Part shown: in pieces, positions 26,295-35,138 of the stretch
How positions within the stretch are numbered: position 1 is the stretch's first letter
Layout: the number at the start of each line of letters is the position of its first letter
Assembly (NCBI GenBank): GCA_013415235.1
Contig: JACBYF010000012.1
Span: 1-43,171, forward strand
DNA: 43,171 bases
From: Gemelliphila palaticanis
GTDB taxonomy: Bacteria > Bacillota > Bacilli > Staphylococcales > Gemellaceae
Direction of reading: 5' to 3'
Notes under the pieces: generated by a model
Told to the model about the DNA's origin: nothing
Database searches by the model: none
Seen by the model: only the letters and a program-made list of their open reading frames with translations
Translations under genes and position numbers: made by a program

Positions 26295-27266
26295 TTAACT
26301 TCCGTAATAATCTCTTACTACTCTGGCTAAATCATCCAGTAAGTCGTCTAATTCTTCCCAACTATAAACAGTAGCCCCACTAGCTAAAGGATGGCCCCCT
26401 CCAGAATATTTTTCTGCTATCCCGTTAATAAAAGGACCTTTAGAGCGTAATCTTACCCTTATTTTATTACCTTCATCTATTGCAAAACACCAAGCTTTTA
26501 AGCCATCTAGACTTCTTATTAGATTTACTCCACTAGACACTTCTCCTGGGTCTATTTCATATTTCTCCATGTCTGCTTTTGTAACTTTTAAAAATGCCAC
26601 ATGATCATGATACACATCGTAGTTTTCAAAAATAAACGATCTAAATCTCATCATTTTTTCTGATATTATGTCCATTGTATCTATTAGCTTAGGCATATCA
26701 AAATTATAATCTAGTAATTCTGCAGCAGCTTTTAAAGTTTTAGGTTTTGTATTAGGAAACAGGAATCTTCCAGTATCTCCAACTATTCCTGCATAAATTA
26801 ATTCTGCAGCTTTGTCAGTTAATTTAAAATTATATTTTTCATGTAAATACTTATAAAAATCATAAATCATTTCACTGCAAGATGATGATTCTGTATCTAC
26901 AAGATTAATACTACCATAGTTATCTAGTGGTGGATGATGATCTATTTTTATTAAAAAGTTATCTCTTGTAAATAATTTTCCATCTATTCTAGGAAAATTA
27001 GCAGTATCTGTTATTATTACTAAGGTATCATTTTCATAATCTTTTGCTTCTACCTCATCGGTATTAAATAAAAATTTAAGAGAAGGAGATTCTTTACCTA
27101 CCAATATTACATCTTTATATGGAAAATTATGCTTTATTATTTCTCCTAAAGCTCCTTGTGAACCATAGGCATCTGGATCTGGTCTCTCATGTCTATGGAT
27201 TATTATTTTAGAGGATTCTTTTATTTTATTATATATTTCATCATATATGCTATATTTATTATTCAT
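26295..27266 (-). CDS. nrnA: DHH-family nanoRNase / pAp phosphatase
   Basis: Degrades 2-5 base RNA fragments and, in relatives, 3'-phosphoadenosine 5'-phosphate or c-di-nucleotide products. 323 residues: the DHH domain has HRHERPDPDAYGS, ITDTANFPRIDG, DHH at 110-112 and GDTGRF; the C-terminal DHHA1 domain ends with GGGHPLASGATV. All metal ligands are present. It starts 16 bases after ytoI, the same neighbour pair as in B. subtilis. Confidence 0.94.
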   Translation of the reverse strand: MNNKYSIYDEIYNKIKESSKIIIHRHERPDPDAYGSQGALGEIIKHNFPYKDVILVGKESPSLKFLFNTDEVEAKDYENDTLVIITDTANFPRIDGKLFTRDNFLIKIDHHPPLDNYGSINLVDTESSSCSEMIYDFYKYLHEKYNFKLTDKAAELIYAGIVGDTGRFLFPNTKPKTLKAAAELLDYNFDMPKLIDTMDIISEKMMRFRSFIFENYDVYHDHVAFLKVTKADMEKYEIDPGEVSSGVNLIRSLDGLKAWCFAIDEGNKIRVRLRSKGPFINGIAEKYSGGGHPLASGATVYSWEELDDLLDDLARVVRDYYGS

Positions 27267-27282
27267 TAAAATCTTCTTTCTT

Positions 27283-28590
27283 TTAGTTTCTTTGGAATAC
27301 TTGACAAGTTACTAAAGCTTTTGCAACTAACTCATTTTTGTCATAAACCTCTACATCAAACTTAGCTGATTTTCTTCCTATATCCATTATTATAGTTTTT
27401 GTAGTAATTATTCTATCTAACGGAACTGTTTTTAAGAAGTAGAGATTAACATTTTGCATAAGTACTTCACTTCTATTATAGTTATAACTTGTTATATGTA
27501 TAGATTCGTCTATTATACTTATTAAAGCAGATCTTGAAAAAGTACCAAACTGATCTAACATTTGAGGTATTACTTTAATTTGTAAGCCGTCAGCTCTAGG
27601 TACTATACCTTTTCTTATTATTTCATCAAAAGTATCACTATTTTGATTTTCTTGATATCTGTTATTAGTTAGCATTGAATTTATAACAATTTTTCTTGTT
27701 ACTATTCCTAGTAGGGTATTTTTAGAATCTATAACAGGCATTAATTCAAAACCTTCTGATAACATAGTATTACCTATAGAAGATACTGGATCGTTTAAAC
27801 TAGCTACGGTTACTTTTCTTTCCATTACATCTCGTATACTATCTGCCTTATCTTGTCCAAACACATCTCTAGCTGTTACTATACCTACTAATTTTCCATA
27901 TTCATTTACTACTGGAAATCTAGTGTGCCCTACTTTCATTTGTAAATCATACCAATCTTGTACAGTAGAAGTTATATCTATAGTATATATACTCTCTCTT
28001 GGAATATATATACTCTCTACAGTAACAATATCTCTTTTTATAATTTGGTCATTAGTCACCCTATTTATTAAGTGTGCAACAGAAAAAGAATCATGAGGAG
28101 TTACTATTAATGGTAGATTTTTAGAATCTGCAATCTTTCTTATATCATCACTAGGAACATACCCTCCTGCGACCAAAATTGCACAGTCTTTATCTAATGC
28201 CATACTTATTACATTAGGTCTATTACCTACTATAAGCAGTGTACCTTTTCTTATATGCTGACTCACCTGTTCAGCATCCATAGCTCCTATAGCAAAATCT
28301 TGTACAATTTGATGGATTCCTCCTCTACCAGCGATTAATTGTCCTCCTACTATATTAACAATTTCTGAATAAGATAATTTTTCTATATTATCTCTTTCTT
28401 TCTTCTGAATTCTTACTGTACCTACTCTTTCTATCGAAGAAACAAAACCTTTATTTTCTGCTTCTTTTATAGCTCTATAAGCTGTTCCTTCACTTACTTT
28501 TAAATCTTTTGCTACTTGTCTAACTGAAATTTTATTTCCAATTGGCAAACTTTTTATATATTCTAATATTTTTTGATGTTTAGATTTCAT
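27283..28590 (-). CDS. ytoI: HTH-DRTGG-CBS-hotdog protein, YtoI family
   Basis: A four-part regulatory protein of 435 residues. The N-terminal HTH (about 1-60, VRQVAKDLKVSEGTAYRAIKEA) is GntR/MarR-like; a DRTGG domain (about 75-185) follows; two CBS domains (about 190-305) have ARDVFGQ and TRKIV ends; the C-terminus is a hotdog/thioesterase-like fold (about 325-430). CBS pairs usually sense adenine nucleotides, in some cases c-di-AMP. Its ligand and targets are not known. ATG at 28590 follows AAGGAG. The leader has three 10-base repeats that could be its own binding site. It precedes nrnA. Confidence 0.9.
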   Translation of the reverse strand: MKSKHQKILEYIKSLPIGNKISVRQVAKDLKVSEGTAYRAIKEAENKGFVSSIERVGTVRIQKKERDNIEKLSYSEIVNIVGGQLIAGRGGIHQIVQDFAIGAMDAEQVSQHIRKGTLLIVGNRPNVISMALDKDCAILVAGGYVPSDDIRKIADSKNLPLIVTPHDSFSVAHLINRVTNDQIIKRDIVTVESIYIPRESIYTIDITSTVQDWYDLQMKVGHTRFPVVNEYGKLVGIVTARDVFGQDKADSIRDVMERKVTVASLNDPVSSIGNTMLSEGFELMPVIDSKNTLLGIVTRKIVINSMLTNNRYQENQNSDTFDEIIRKGIVPRADGLQIKVIPQMLDQFGTFSRSALISIIDESIHITSYNYNRSEVLMQNVNLYFLKTVPLDRIITTKTIIMDIGRKSAKFDVEVYDKNELVAKALVTCQVFQRN

Positions 28591-28610
28591 AAATTAAACT
28601 CCTTACTTAA

Positions 28611-28640
28611 ATATAACATTATGTAACAGTATATAACATA
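28611..28640 (-). repeat. Three helically phased 10-base repeats in the ytoI leader
   Basis: On the plus strand: ATATAACATT, ATGTAACAGT, ATATAACATA, exactly head to tail with a 10-base period. They lie just downstream of the ytoI -10 box, a natural place for an operator. Confidence 0.6.
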
Positions 28641-28649
28641 TCTAGCTAT

Positions 28650-28678
28650 ATTATATATCTTTAAAAAGTTATTTTCAA
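28650..28678 (-). promoter_or_regulatory. Promoter of ytoI-nrnA
   Basis: On the minus strand: TTGAAA (28673-28678), 17 bases, TATAAT (28650-28655), about 60 bases before the ytoI start. Confidence 0.75.
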
Positions 28679-28705
28679 GTAATATTTAAGCTGTTGTATA
28701 ATTGT

Positions 28706-30070
28706 TTATTTTTTATATTTGTTATAGCCTTCTTTATTTTCTTGCTTCACTCTACCAATTGTCAAGCTATAATCATCTATATTTTCTGTAACTGTTGTTC
28801 CAGCAGCAACAGTTACATTATTCCCTATCTCTAATGGTGCTATTAAATTAGTATTGCAACCTATAAATGTGTCACTGCCTATTTTAGTTTTATGTTTATT
28901 CTTTCCATCATAATTAACAGTTATTGTTCCACAACCTATGTTAGTATTGCTACCTACTTCTACATCTCCCATATAACTAAGATGAGCTGTCTTTGATTCA
29001 TCACCATAATGTGCATTTTTTAATTCAACAAAATTACCAATTCTAACATTATTACCTACTATAGTATTATTTCTCAAATGAGCATAAGGCCCTATACTTG
29101 TATCATCTCCTACTTGAGAATCCATTATTGTAGACTGTAATATTTTTACACTATTTCCTATTATTGAATTTTCTAAATAGCAATTAGGTTTTATTTGACA
29201 ATCTTCTCCTATTATAGTATTTGATTTTATTGTAACGTTTGGATAGATTGTAGTATCTATACCTATTTTTACATTAGGTGCTATATAAGTACTATTAGGG
29301 TCAACTAAAGTTACTCCATTTAGCATGTGATAATTATTTATTCTATTTCTCATAATATTTTCTGCATAAGCTAAGGCAACTCTATCATTAACTCCAAATG
29401 TTTCATCAAAATTATCACATAAATATGTTTCTATTTTCAAACCTTTTTCTCTTATTAGATAAATAGCATCTGGTAAATAATACTCTCCTTGATTATTATC
29501 ATTTTTTATTTCTTCTAATATTTCAAATAAAAGTTCATTATCAAAGCAATATATTCCAGAATTTATTTCTTTTATATTCTTTTCTTCATCTGTTGCATCT
29601 TTTTCTTCTACAATTTTCACAAGTTTTCCTTCTTCATCCCTTACTATTCTTCCGTAAGCATAAGGATCATCTGCATAAGCTGTTAATACAGTTGCTTGAG
29701 CATTACTTTTCTCATGATGACTTAACATTGCATCAACAGTTTCTGGAGTTATTAAAGGCGTATCTCCATACATAACTATTGTAGTTCCTTTTTTCCCCAC
29801 GAGCTCTTCTCTTGCCATTTTAACAGCATGTGCTGTACCCAATTGCTCTGCTTGTAATACAAATTTACTTCTATTATTCAGTACACTTTTTACCTGCTCA
29901 GCTCCGTGTCCAACTACTGTTATAATTTCTTGCATATTAAGATCTTCTATACTATCTAAAACTAGCTCTACCATAGTTCTATCACATACCTTATGCAATA
30001 CTTTATACAATTTTGACTTCATTCTTGTCCCTTTTCCAGCTGCAAGAACAATAGCATAACGATTATTCAT
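28706..30070 (-). CDS. glmU: Bifunctional GlcNAc-1-phosphate uridyltransferase / GlcN-1-phosphate acetyltransferase
   Basis: Makes UDP-N-acetylglucosamine, the precursor for peptidoglycan and teichoic acids. 454 residues: the N-terminal uridyltransferase has LAAGKGTRMKSKLYKVLHKV, QLGTAHAVK and MYGDTPL; the C-terminal half is a left-handed beta-helix of hexapeptide repeats with the acetyltransferase residues in YMGDVEVGSNTNIGCGTITVNYDG. The start lies inside the end of purR (8-base overlap). No clear terminator is seen after it. Confidence 0.97.
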   Translation of the reverse strand: MNNRYAIVLAAGKGTRMKSKLYKVLHKVCDRTMVELVLDSIEDLNMQEIITVVGHGAEQVKSVLNNRSKFVLQAEQLGTAHAVKMAREELVGKKGTTIVMYGDTPLITPETVDAMLSHHEKSNAQATVLTAYADDPYAYGRIVRDEEGKLVKIVEEKDATDEEKNIKEINSGIYCFDNELLFEILEEIKNDNNQGEYYLPDAIYLIREKGLKIETYLCDNFDETFGVNDRVALAYAENIMRNRINNYHMLNGVTLVDPNSTYIAPNVKIGIDTTIYPNVTIKSNTIIGEDCQIKPNCYLENSIIGNSVKILQSTIMDSQVGDDTSIGPYAHLRNNTIVGNNVRIGNFVELKNAHYGDESKTAHLSYMGDVEVGSNTNIGCGTITVNYDGKNKHKTKIGSDTFIGCNTNLIAPLEIGNNVTVAAGTTVTENIDDYSLTIGRVKQENKEGYNKYKK

Positions 30071-30917
30071 TTTCTAATTTTACCTCTCTCGCTTTTATTA
30101 ATTGATTTATAGCATTTCCTTCTTCTACTTTAAATTTCCCTGTAAATTCATTTATATCACTTAGCCTTACTAAATAAGTATATTCAGCTGAATCTATATT
30201 ACCTGAATCAAAGCATTCTGCTAAGACAGCCATTCCTACAACTTCTGCTTTAAATTCTTGCATTAGTGTTCTCATTCCTGTCATAACACCTCCACCTCTT
30301 AAAAAATCATCTACTAATAATACTTTAGAGCCCTCTTTTAAACTTCTTTTAGCTAAAATCATAGTCTCGATTTTTCTAGTTGATCCTGAAACAAAATTAA
30401 CAGCCACTGTTGTTCCCTCTGTAACTTTATTATCTCTTCTTATTATTACTACAGGCTTATTTAAAACAGAAGCTACCGCATAAGCTACCGGTATACCTTT
30501 AGATGCTACTGTTACAACTGCATCTATTTCATTATTTTGATAAATGTTTGCTATTAATAATCCTAGTTTATTCATTATATTAGGATTTCCAATAATATCT
30601 GATAAATATATGTATCCTCCCGCCAACAATCTATTATTTTCTTTTAATATATTAATAAATTCTAGAATTATTTCTTTTGCTGACATATCACTTAATACAG
30701 GCTGAAATATTACTCCACCATTTACACCAGATAAAGTAATTACATTACCTATATTTTCATCTTGAAAACTAGTTTTTATTATATATATATCCTCACTAAT
30801 AGAAGATTTAGCTTGATTAAACTTATTTACAAAGTATGTTAAAGGAATTAATTTATTAGGATTTTTCAACAAATATTCTGTCATCATAACAATACGTTCA
30901 CTTCTTTTATGCTTCAT
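30063..30917 (-). CDS. purR: Purine operon repressor PurR
   Basis: Represses purine synthesis and salvage genes; released from DNA by PRPP. 284 residues: winged helix (about 1-75, KHKRSERIVMMTEYLL) and a phosphoribosyltransferase-like domain with the PRPP motif VLLVDDFLRGGGVMTGM. It overlaps glmU; in B. subtilis the two are in the same cluster, separated by yabJ and spoVG, which are missing here. A CGAATATT element (30958-30965) upstream resembles one PurBox half and could mean autoregulation. Confidence 0.96.
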   Translation of the reverse strand: MKHKRSERIVMMTEYLLKNPNKLIPLTYFVNKFNQAKSSISEDIYIIKTSFQDENIGNVITLSGVNGGVIFQPVLSDMSAKEIILEFINILKENNRLLAGGYIYLSDIIGNPNIMNKLGLLIANIYQNNEIDAVVTVASKGIPVAYAVASVLNKPVVIIRRDNKVTEGTTVAVNFVSGSTRKIETMILAKRSLKEGSKVLLVDDFLRGGGVMTGMRTLMQEFKAEVVGMAVLAECFDSGNIDSAEYTYLVRLSDINEFTGKFKVEEGNAINQLIKAREVKLENE

Positions 30918-31120
30918 AATTTTCTCCTAAATATTTTAATATAATGTTAATATATCACGAATATTAATATTAGTAAAGTATTAAATAGTTTGTTTTTTAT
31001 TAACTTTAACAACAAATTTTTTATATCAATTATAATAAATATACTATATTATTGATTATTGTAAATATTTATAGTAGAATATTCAATAATATAAATAACG
31101 AAAGAGGTAAAAATATAAAA

Positions 31121-32422
31121 ATGGATCTCAGTATCTTATTAAAAATTTTATTGATAATATTACTACTGCTAGGTTCTGCATTATTTGTAATGGCTGAATT
31201 TGCTTTAGTTAAATTAAGACCTACAAGAATTCAAGAACTTGCAAAAACAGGTAACAAGAAAGCAAAAATATTATTAAACATGGTAAATCATCTTGATAAC
31301 TACCTTTCTGCAACACAATTAGGTATAACTATAGTTTCTTTAGGACTAGGTTGGATTGGAGAATCAACATTTTTTGCTTTATTCAATCCCTTATTTCATC
31401 TATTGAATATAAACGAAGCTATAACTCATACAATATCATATACCGTATCTTTTGCTTTTATGACATTACTTCACGTTGTTTTAGGAGAGTTAGTTCCTAA
31501 AACTATGGCTATACAAGCGGCAGAAAAAGCGTCATTTAGAATTGCTATTCCTATATATTTCTTCAGTAAACTAATGCACCCTGTAATATGGTCATTAAAT
31601 GGTCTAGCTAATTTAATAACTAGATCTCTAGGATATAGCAGTGTTTCTGCTCATGGTGAAATACATAGCGAACAAGAGTTAAGAACTATTATGCAATCAT
31701 CTAGAGCTCATGGTAAAATAAACGATACAGAATACAGATATGTTGAACGTGTCTTTGAATTTGATAACAAAATAGCTAAAGAGATAATGACGCCTAGAAC
31801 CGAAATTGAAGCAGTAGATTTAGAAGATTCACTAGCTATAATTATGCGACAAATGAAGCAAGAAGAATATACAAGATATCCAGTAATAGAATATGGTGAT
31901 AAAGATGATATAATAGGGATAATAAATGTAAAAAAACTATTTTTTGCGGATAAAGAAATAAAATCAACAGAGGATTTAGAAGAATTTATATCACCTGCAA
32001 TTAAAGTTTTTGAGCATACTCCTATATCTCAAGTGCTAAAAATTATTAAGCAAAATAGAGAACATATGATAATTGTAACAGATGAATATGGAGGAACTAG
32101 TGGTATAGTAACTTTGGAAGATATAATTGAAGAATTAACTGGTGAAATTAGAGATGAATTTGATGAAGACGAACAAAGTTTGATAAAAAAATTAAAAAAT
32201 GGACACTACCTTGTAGATGGTTGGGTTCCTATACAAGATATTAATTCATTATTCTCAGTTAGTATCCCTCACGAAGAAGTAGATACTATAGGGGCATATA
32301 TATATATGATTAAATATGAGTCTAAAGTTGGTGCAACTTATGAATATGAAGATGTAGTTTTCAAAGTTAGATCAATAGACGATCACCAAATAAGACAAAT
32401 TGAAATATGGAAAAAAGAATAA
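31121..32422 (+). CDS. CNNM/CorC-family membrane protein with CBS pair (TlyC/YhdP-like)
   Basis: Family members are implicated in Mg2+ efflux; older names say hemolysin. 433 residues: DUF21/CNNM membrane domain with four spans (about 1-180, including the LGLGWIGE and HVVLGELVPKTMA segments), two CBS domains (about 195-325, TPRTEIEAVDLEDS and DEYGGTSGIVTLEDIIEELTGEI) and a CorC_HlyC domain to the end. I start it at ATG 31121 because a membrane-type N-terminus begins there; the AGAGG before it is rather distant (about 13 bases). An in-frame TTG at 31052 gives an unlikely hydrophilic extension. A strong terminator follows. Confidence 0.93.
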   Translation: MDLSILLKILLIILLLLGSALFVMAEFALVKLRPTRIQELAKTGNKKAKILLNMVNHLDNYLSATQLGITIVSLGLGWIGESTFFALFNPLFHLLNINEAITHTISYTVSFAFMTLLHVVLGELVPKTMAIQAAEKASFRIAIPIYFFSKLMHPVIWSLNGLANLITRSLGYSSVSAHGEIHSEQELRTIMQSSRAHGKINDTEYRYVERVFEFDNKIAKEIMTPRTEIEAVDLEDSLAIIMRQMKQEEYTRYPVIEYGDKDDIIGIINVKKLFFADKEIKSTEDLEEFISPAIKVFEHTPISQVLKIIKQNREHMIIVTDEYGGTSGIVTLEDIIEELTGEIRDEFDEDEQSLIKKLKNGHYLVDGWVPIQDINSLFSVSIPHEEVDTIGAYIYMIKYESKVGATYEYEDVVFKVRSIDDHQIRQIEIWKKE

Positions 32423-32438
32423 TAGTATAATAAAAAAG

Positions 32439-32474
32439 TCACAAAACTTATATAATAAGCTTTTGTGATTTTTT
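32439..32474 (+). terminator. Intrinsic terminator of the CNNM/CorC gene
   Basis: TCACAAAA (32439-32446) pairs with TTTTGTGA (32461-32468), with an inner CTTAT/ATAAG pair, followed by TTTTTT. Confidence 0.9.
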
Positions 32475-32491
32475 ATAATTTCTAAATTTAA

Positions 32492-32520
32492 TTGAAATAA
32501 TAACTTAATTTTAATATTAT
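32492..32520 (+). promoter_or_regulatory. Promoter of the surface protein gene at 32578
   Basis: TTGAAA (32492-32497), 17 bases, TATTAT (32515-32520), about 57 bases before the start codon. A second TATAAT lies nearer (about 32541) but lacks a good -35 box. Confidence 0.55.
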
Positions 32521-32577
32521 TATTGTTATAGTTTTTATGTTATAATAATATATAGAACTTACTCAGAGGTATAAAGC

Positions 32578-33543
32578 ATGAATAACAAAAAAAATTCCAA
32601 TAAAAAATTTAATAAATATTCATTTTCTGAAATAATCAATAAAACAAATAGTTTTAAAATAAAAATTATGGAAAACACAAAAATTTTCATAAATAAATTT
32701 ATTTTTAATAACAATAAAAATGATAATAATAAAACTATAAATAATACAATTACATTATCTATAATATCAGTTTTTTCTGCATTGATACTATCTATACTAT
32801 TATTTTTTGTTTTTAAAATATTTATATCAGAAAAACAATCTTATGGTGAATACAACATAAGTTACGTAGAACCAAAATCTTCTCAAAACACTGTAGAAGA
32901 ACCAAAAATAATAGAAGTAGAAAGAGTCAGTTCTAATGCTATTGATGAAGAAATATCTGCACAATCATCATATAAATATGAAACATATAAATTTAATGTA
33001 GATAGAACAATAGTTACAAAAGAAAAAGTACATTTATTTAACTCTCCAAATTGGAATGATTTTTCTGATATAGTCCCAGAAAACTCCAAATTCAATGTCG
33101 ATTTAATCACATCTCCTGGTGGCTATATGATGTATAAAATATCTGATGGAAAACATCAAGGAAAATTTATTACAGCAAATAATAACCTAATAAATTTAGA
33201 TAAGATTAACGATAATATAGATTTAAGCCTAATCAAAAAAGCTATAGCTATAAAAATTTTAAATAACACTAATAGCTATACAAGTAAGGATCTTAAAAAA
33301 ATAAAAGCTATCGTATATAAAAATGTTATTTTAAACATAGCTGGTATAGGTATATCAGATAATAACCGACTAATTTACCATATTGAGGATGGATCATTTA
33401 TTTTAGCAGATAATTCTAAATTAGTTGAAACAAATAGACCTGTAGTAAATGAAGAAAAAGATAAAAAGAAAGATAAAACTACAACTAATAAAAATAAAAC
33501 AAATACTCAAAACAATAAAAATACTCAAAATAATAAAAGATAA
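32578..33543 (+). CDS. Membrane-anchored extracellular protein, function unknown, possible SH3-like repeats
   Basis: 321 residues. A long basic, Asn-rich cytoplasmic head (1-58) leads to one span (about 60-84, LSIISVFSALILSILLFFVF), then an external part. Two segments look like repeats of one small beta fold: about 148-206 (HLFNSPNW, then DGKHQGKFITANNNL) and about 237-282 (IVYKNVILNIAG, then EDGSFILADNSKL). Both end in dG-x-FI-A-N, a pattern I associate with DUF5776/SH3-like wall-binding repeats; this is inference. The C-terminus (from about 288) is low-complexity Lys/Thr/Asn. ATG at 32578 follows AGAGG. It is a single gene between terminators. It could bind cell wall or assist wall synthesis. 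Confidence 0.75.
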   Translation: MNNKKNSNKKFNKYSFSEIINKTNSFKIKIMENTKIFINKFIFNNNKNDNNKTINNTITLSIISVFSALILSILLFFVFKIFISEKQSYGEYNISYVEPKSSQNTVEEPKIIEVERVSSNAIDEEISAQSSYKYETYKFNVDRTIVTKEKVHLFNSPNWNDFSDIVPENSKFNVDLITSPGGYMMYKISDGKHQGKFITANNNLINLDKINDNIDLSLIKKAIAIKILNNTNSYTSKDLKKIKAIVYKNVILNIAGIGISDNNRLIYHIEDGSFILADNSKLVETNRPVVNEEKDKKKDKTTTNKNKTNTQNNKNTQNNKR

Positions 33544-33579
33544 TGTTTAAATATTTTGATTAAATATACTTATAGGTAA

Positions 33580-33655
33580 AAAATAGTAAGACTGAACATT
33601 AAATAACTTTGCTGGAAACTGATTCCCATTATTTAATATTCAGTCTTACTATTTT
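33580..33655. terminator. Very long near-perfect inverted repeat between convergent genes
   Basis: 27-base arms (33580-33606 and 33629-33655) match at every position but one, which still allows G-U pairing in one strand. The 22-base centre contains GGAA/TTCC. The outer ends are A-rich and T-rich, so it can terminate in both directions, but it is about twice as long as the other terminators here. The remaining bases to 33764 are AT-rich with nothing recognisable. Confidence 0.75.
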
Positions 33656-33764
33656 AATATACTAAATAAACCATAAAATATAAATAAATAATAATAAAAT
33701 AATTAAATATTAACTTTTATACTAAATTGAAGCCATACACAAAAATTTTTATATACTCATTTTT

Positions 33765-35117
33765 TTATCTCATAGTTACAAATTCTTCTGCTCCTGTTGG
33801 ATGTATTGCTACCGCATTATCAAAGTCTTTTTTAGTTGCTCCCATTTTTATAGCTACTGCAAATCCTTGTATCATTTCGTCTACACCATATCCTATACCA
33901 TGGAGTCCAATAACTTTTTCATCTTCACCTAAACAAACTAATTTCATAACACTAGGTTGTCTATGTTTAGTTACAGCACTATACATAGGAGTAAAACTAG
34001 ATTTATAAACTTTTATATTTTCTTCTCCGTACTTATCTATAGCTTGTTTTTCTGTAAGTCCTATTGCTCCAATAGCTGGATGGCTAAACATTACTGTAGC
34101 TATATTGGTATAGTCTAGATGTTCTTCTGGCTTATTATTAAATAGTCTTTCTGATAATTTTCTTCCAGCTGCTACTGCAACAGGCGTTAATTCTACTTTA
34201 CCGGTAACATCTCCTACTGCATATATCCCCTTAATATTAGTATTTTGATATTTATCTACACTTATATATCCTCTTTCGTTTAGTTCAACGCCTGTAACTT
34301 CTAAATTCATATTTTTAGTTACCGGTTTTCTTCCAATAGCCCAAATTAAGTAATCAACTGTAACTTCTCTACCATCTTCTAAAACTATAGTTATACTATT
34401 GTCTTCATTTTTAATTACCTTTTTAGGTATTGCAAATGTATGAAGATTAAGTTCAGTATCTTTCATTACATCTAGTAAAGTTTCAACTATTGTATGATCA
34501 AAATTTCTTACTGGAGCATGTTGCCTTACTAGTAAATGAGTTTCTACTCCTAAACTATTAAAAACACCTGATAACTCAACTGCTATATAACCCGCACCAA
34601 CTACAGCAACTCTCTTTGGTAATTCTGTTAATTCAAATACCTCATTTGATGTTACTCCATACTCTGCTCCTTCTATATTAGGAATAACTGGTTTTCCTCC
34701 AGTAGCTATAAGAATATTATCTGCAGTATATGTTTTTCCATTAACTTCTACTGTATTTTTATTTACAAATTTAGCATATCCTACTTCTACATCCACATTA
34801 TTTTTTGATAATACATTTTCATATGATTTATGTATTCTATCTATATATGCAGTTCTATTTTCTACTAATTTTGAAAAGTTAAAATCATTTACTTTAACAT
34901 CAAAACCATAATCATTTGAGTAAACATTTATAGCCTCTGCTATTTGAGCACCATACCACATAACTTTTTTAGGAACACAACCAACATTTACACAAGTACC
35001 TCCTAGTTCTTTTCCTTCTATTAGAAGACATTTCTTCCCGTATTGTGCCGCTCTATTTACTGAAGCTATACCTCCGCTTCCTCCACCTATCGCTATATAA
35101 TCATAATTTTTTGTCAT
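33765..35117 (-). CDS. gor: Glutathione-disulfide reductase
   Basis: NADPH-dependent flavoenzyme that regenerates glutathione. 450 residues: FAD motif [14 protein letters not shown], redox pair Cys42/Cys47 in [16 protein letters not shown](P) motif [18 protein letters not shown] motif IYAVGDV, and the C-terminal catalytic His439/Glu444 in HPTGAEEF. The HAPVRNFD loop with Arg after the second dinucleotide fold fits NADPH use. No glutathione synthase is in the window, so glutathione may be imported. It starts 21 bases after the topB stop, with GAGG before ATG 35117. Confidence 0.94.
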   Translation of the reverse strand: MTKNYDYIAIGGGSGGIASVNRAAQYGKKCLLIEGKELGGTCVNVGCVPKKVMWYGAQIAEAINVYSNDYGFDVKVNDFNFSKLVENRTAYIDRIHKSYENVLSKNNVDVEVGYAKFVNKNTVEVNGKTYTADNILIATGGKPVIPNIEGAEYGVTSNEVFELTELPKRVAVVGAGYIAVELSGVFNSLGVETHLLVRQHAPVRNFDHTIVETLLDVMKDTELNLHTFAIPKKVIKNEDNSITIVLEDGREVTVDYLIWAIGRKPVTKNMNLEVTGVELNERGYISVDKYQNTNIKGIYAVGDVTGKVELTPVAVAAGRKLSERLFNNKPEEHLDYTNIATVMFSHPAIGAIGLTEKQAIDKYGEENIKVYKSSFTPMYSAVTKHRQPSVMKLVCLGEDEKVIGLHGIGYGVDEMIQGFAVAIKMGATKKDFDNAVAIHPTGAEEFVTMR

Positions 35118-35138
35118 TTTTTACCTCTATTTTTAATA

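Noticed and set aside
33460..33543. NKNTQNN repeats at the end of the surface protein as a DNA repeat array
   Set aside because: Only about two imperfect units; better described as a low-complexity protein tail.
33727..34008. Plus-strand open frame of 93 residues
   Set aside because: Antisense to the end of gor, whose catalytic C-terminus is intact; no ribosome binding site.
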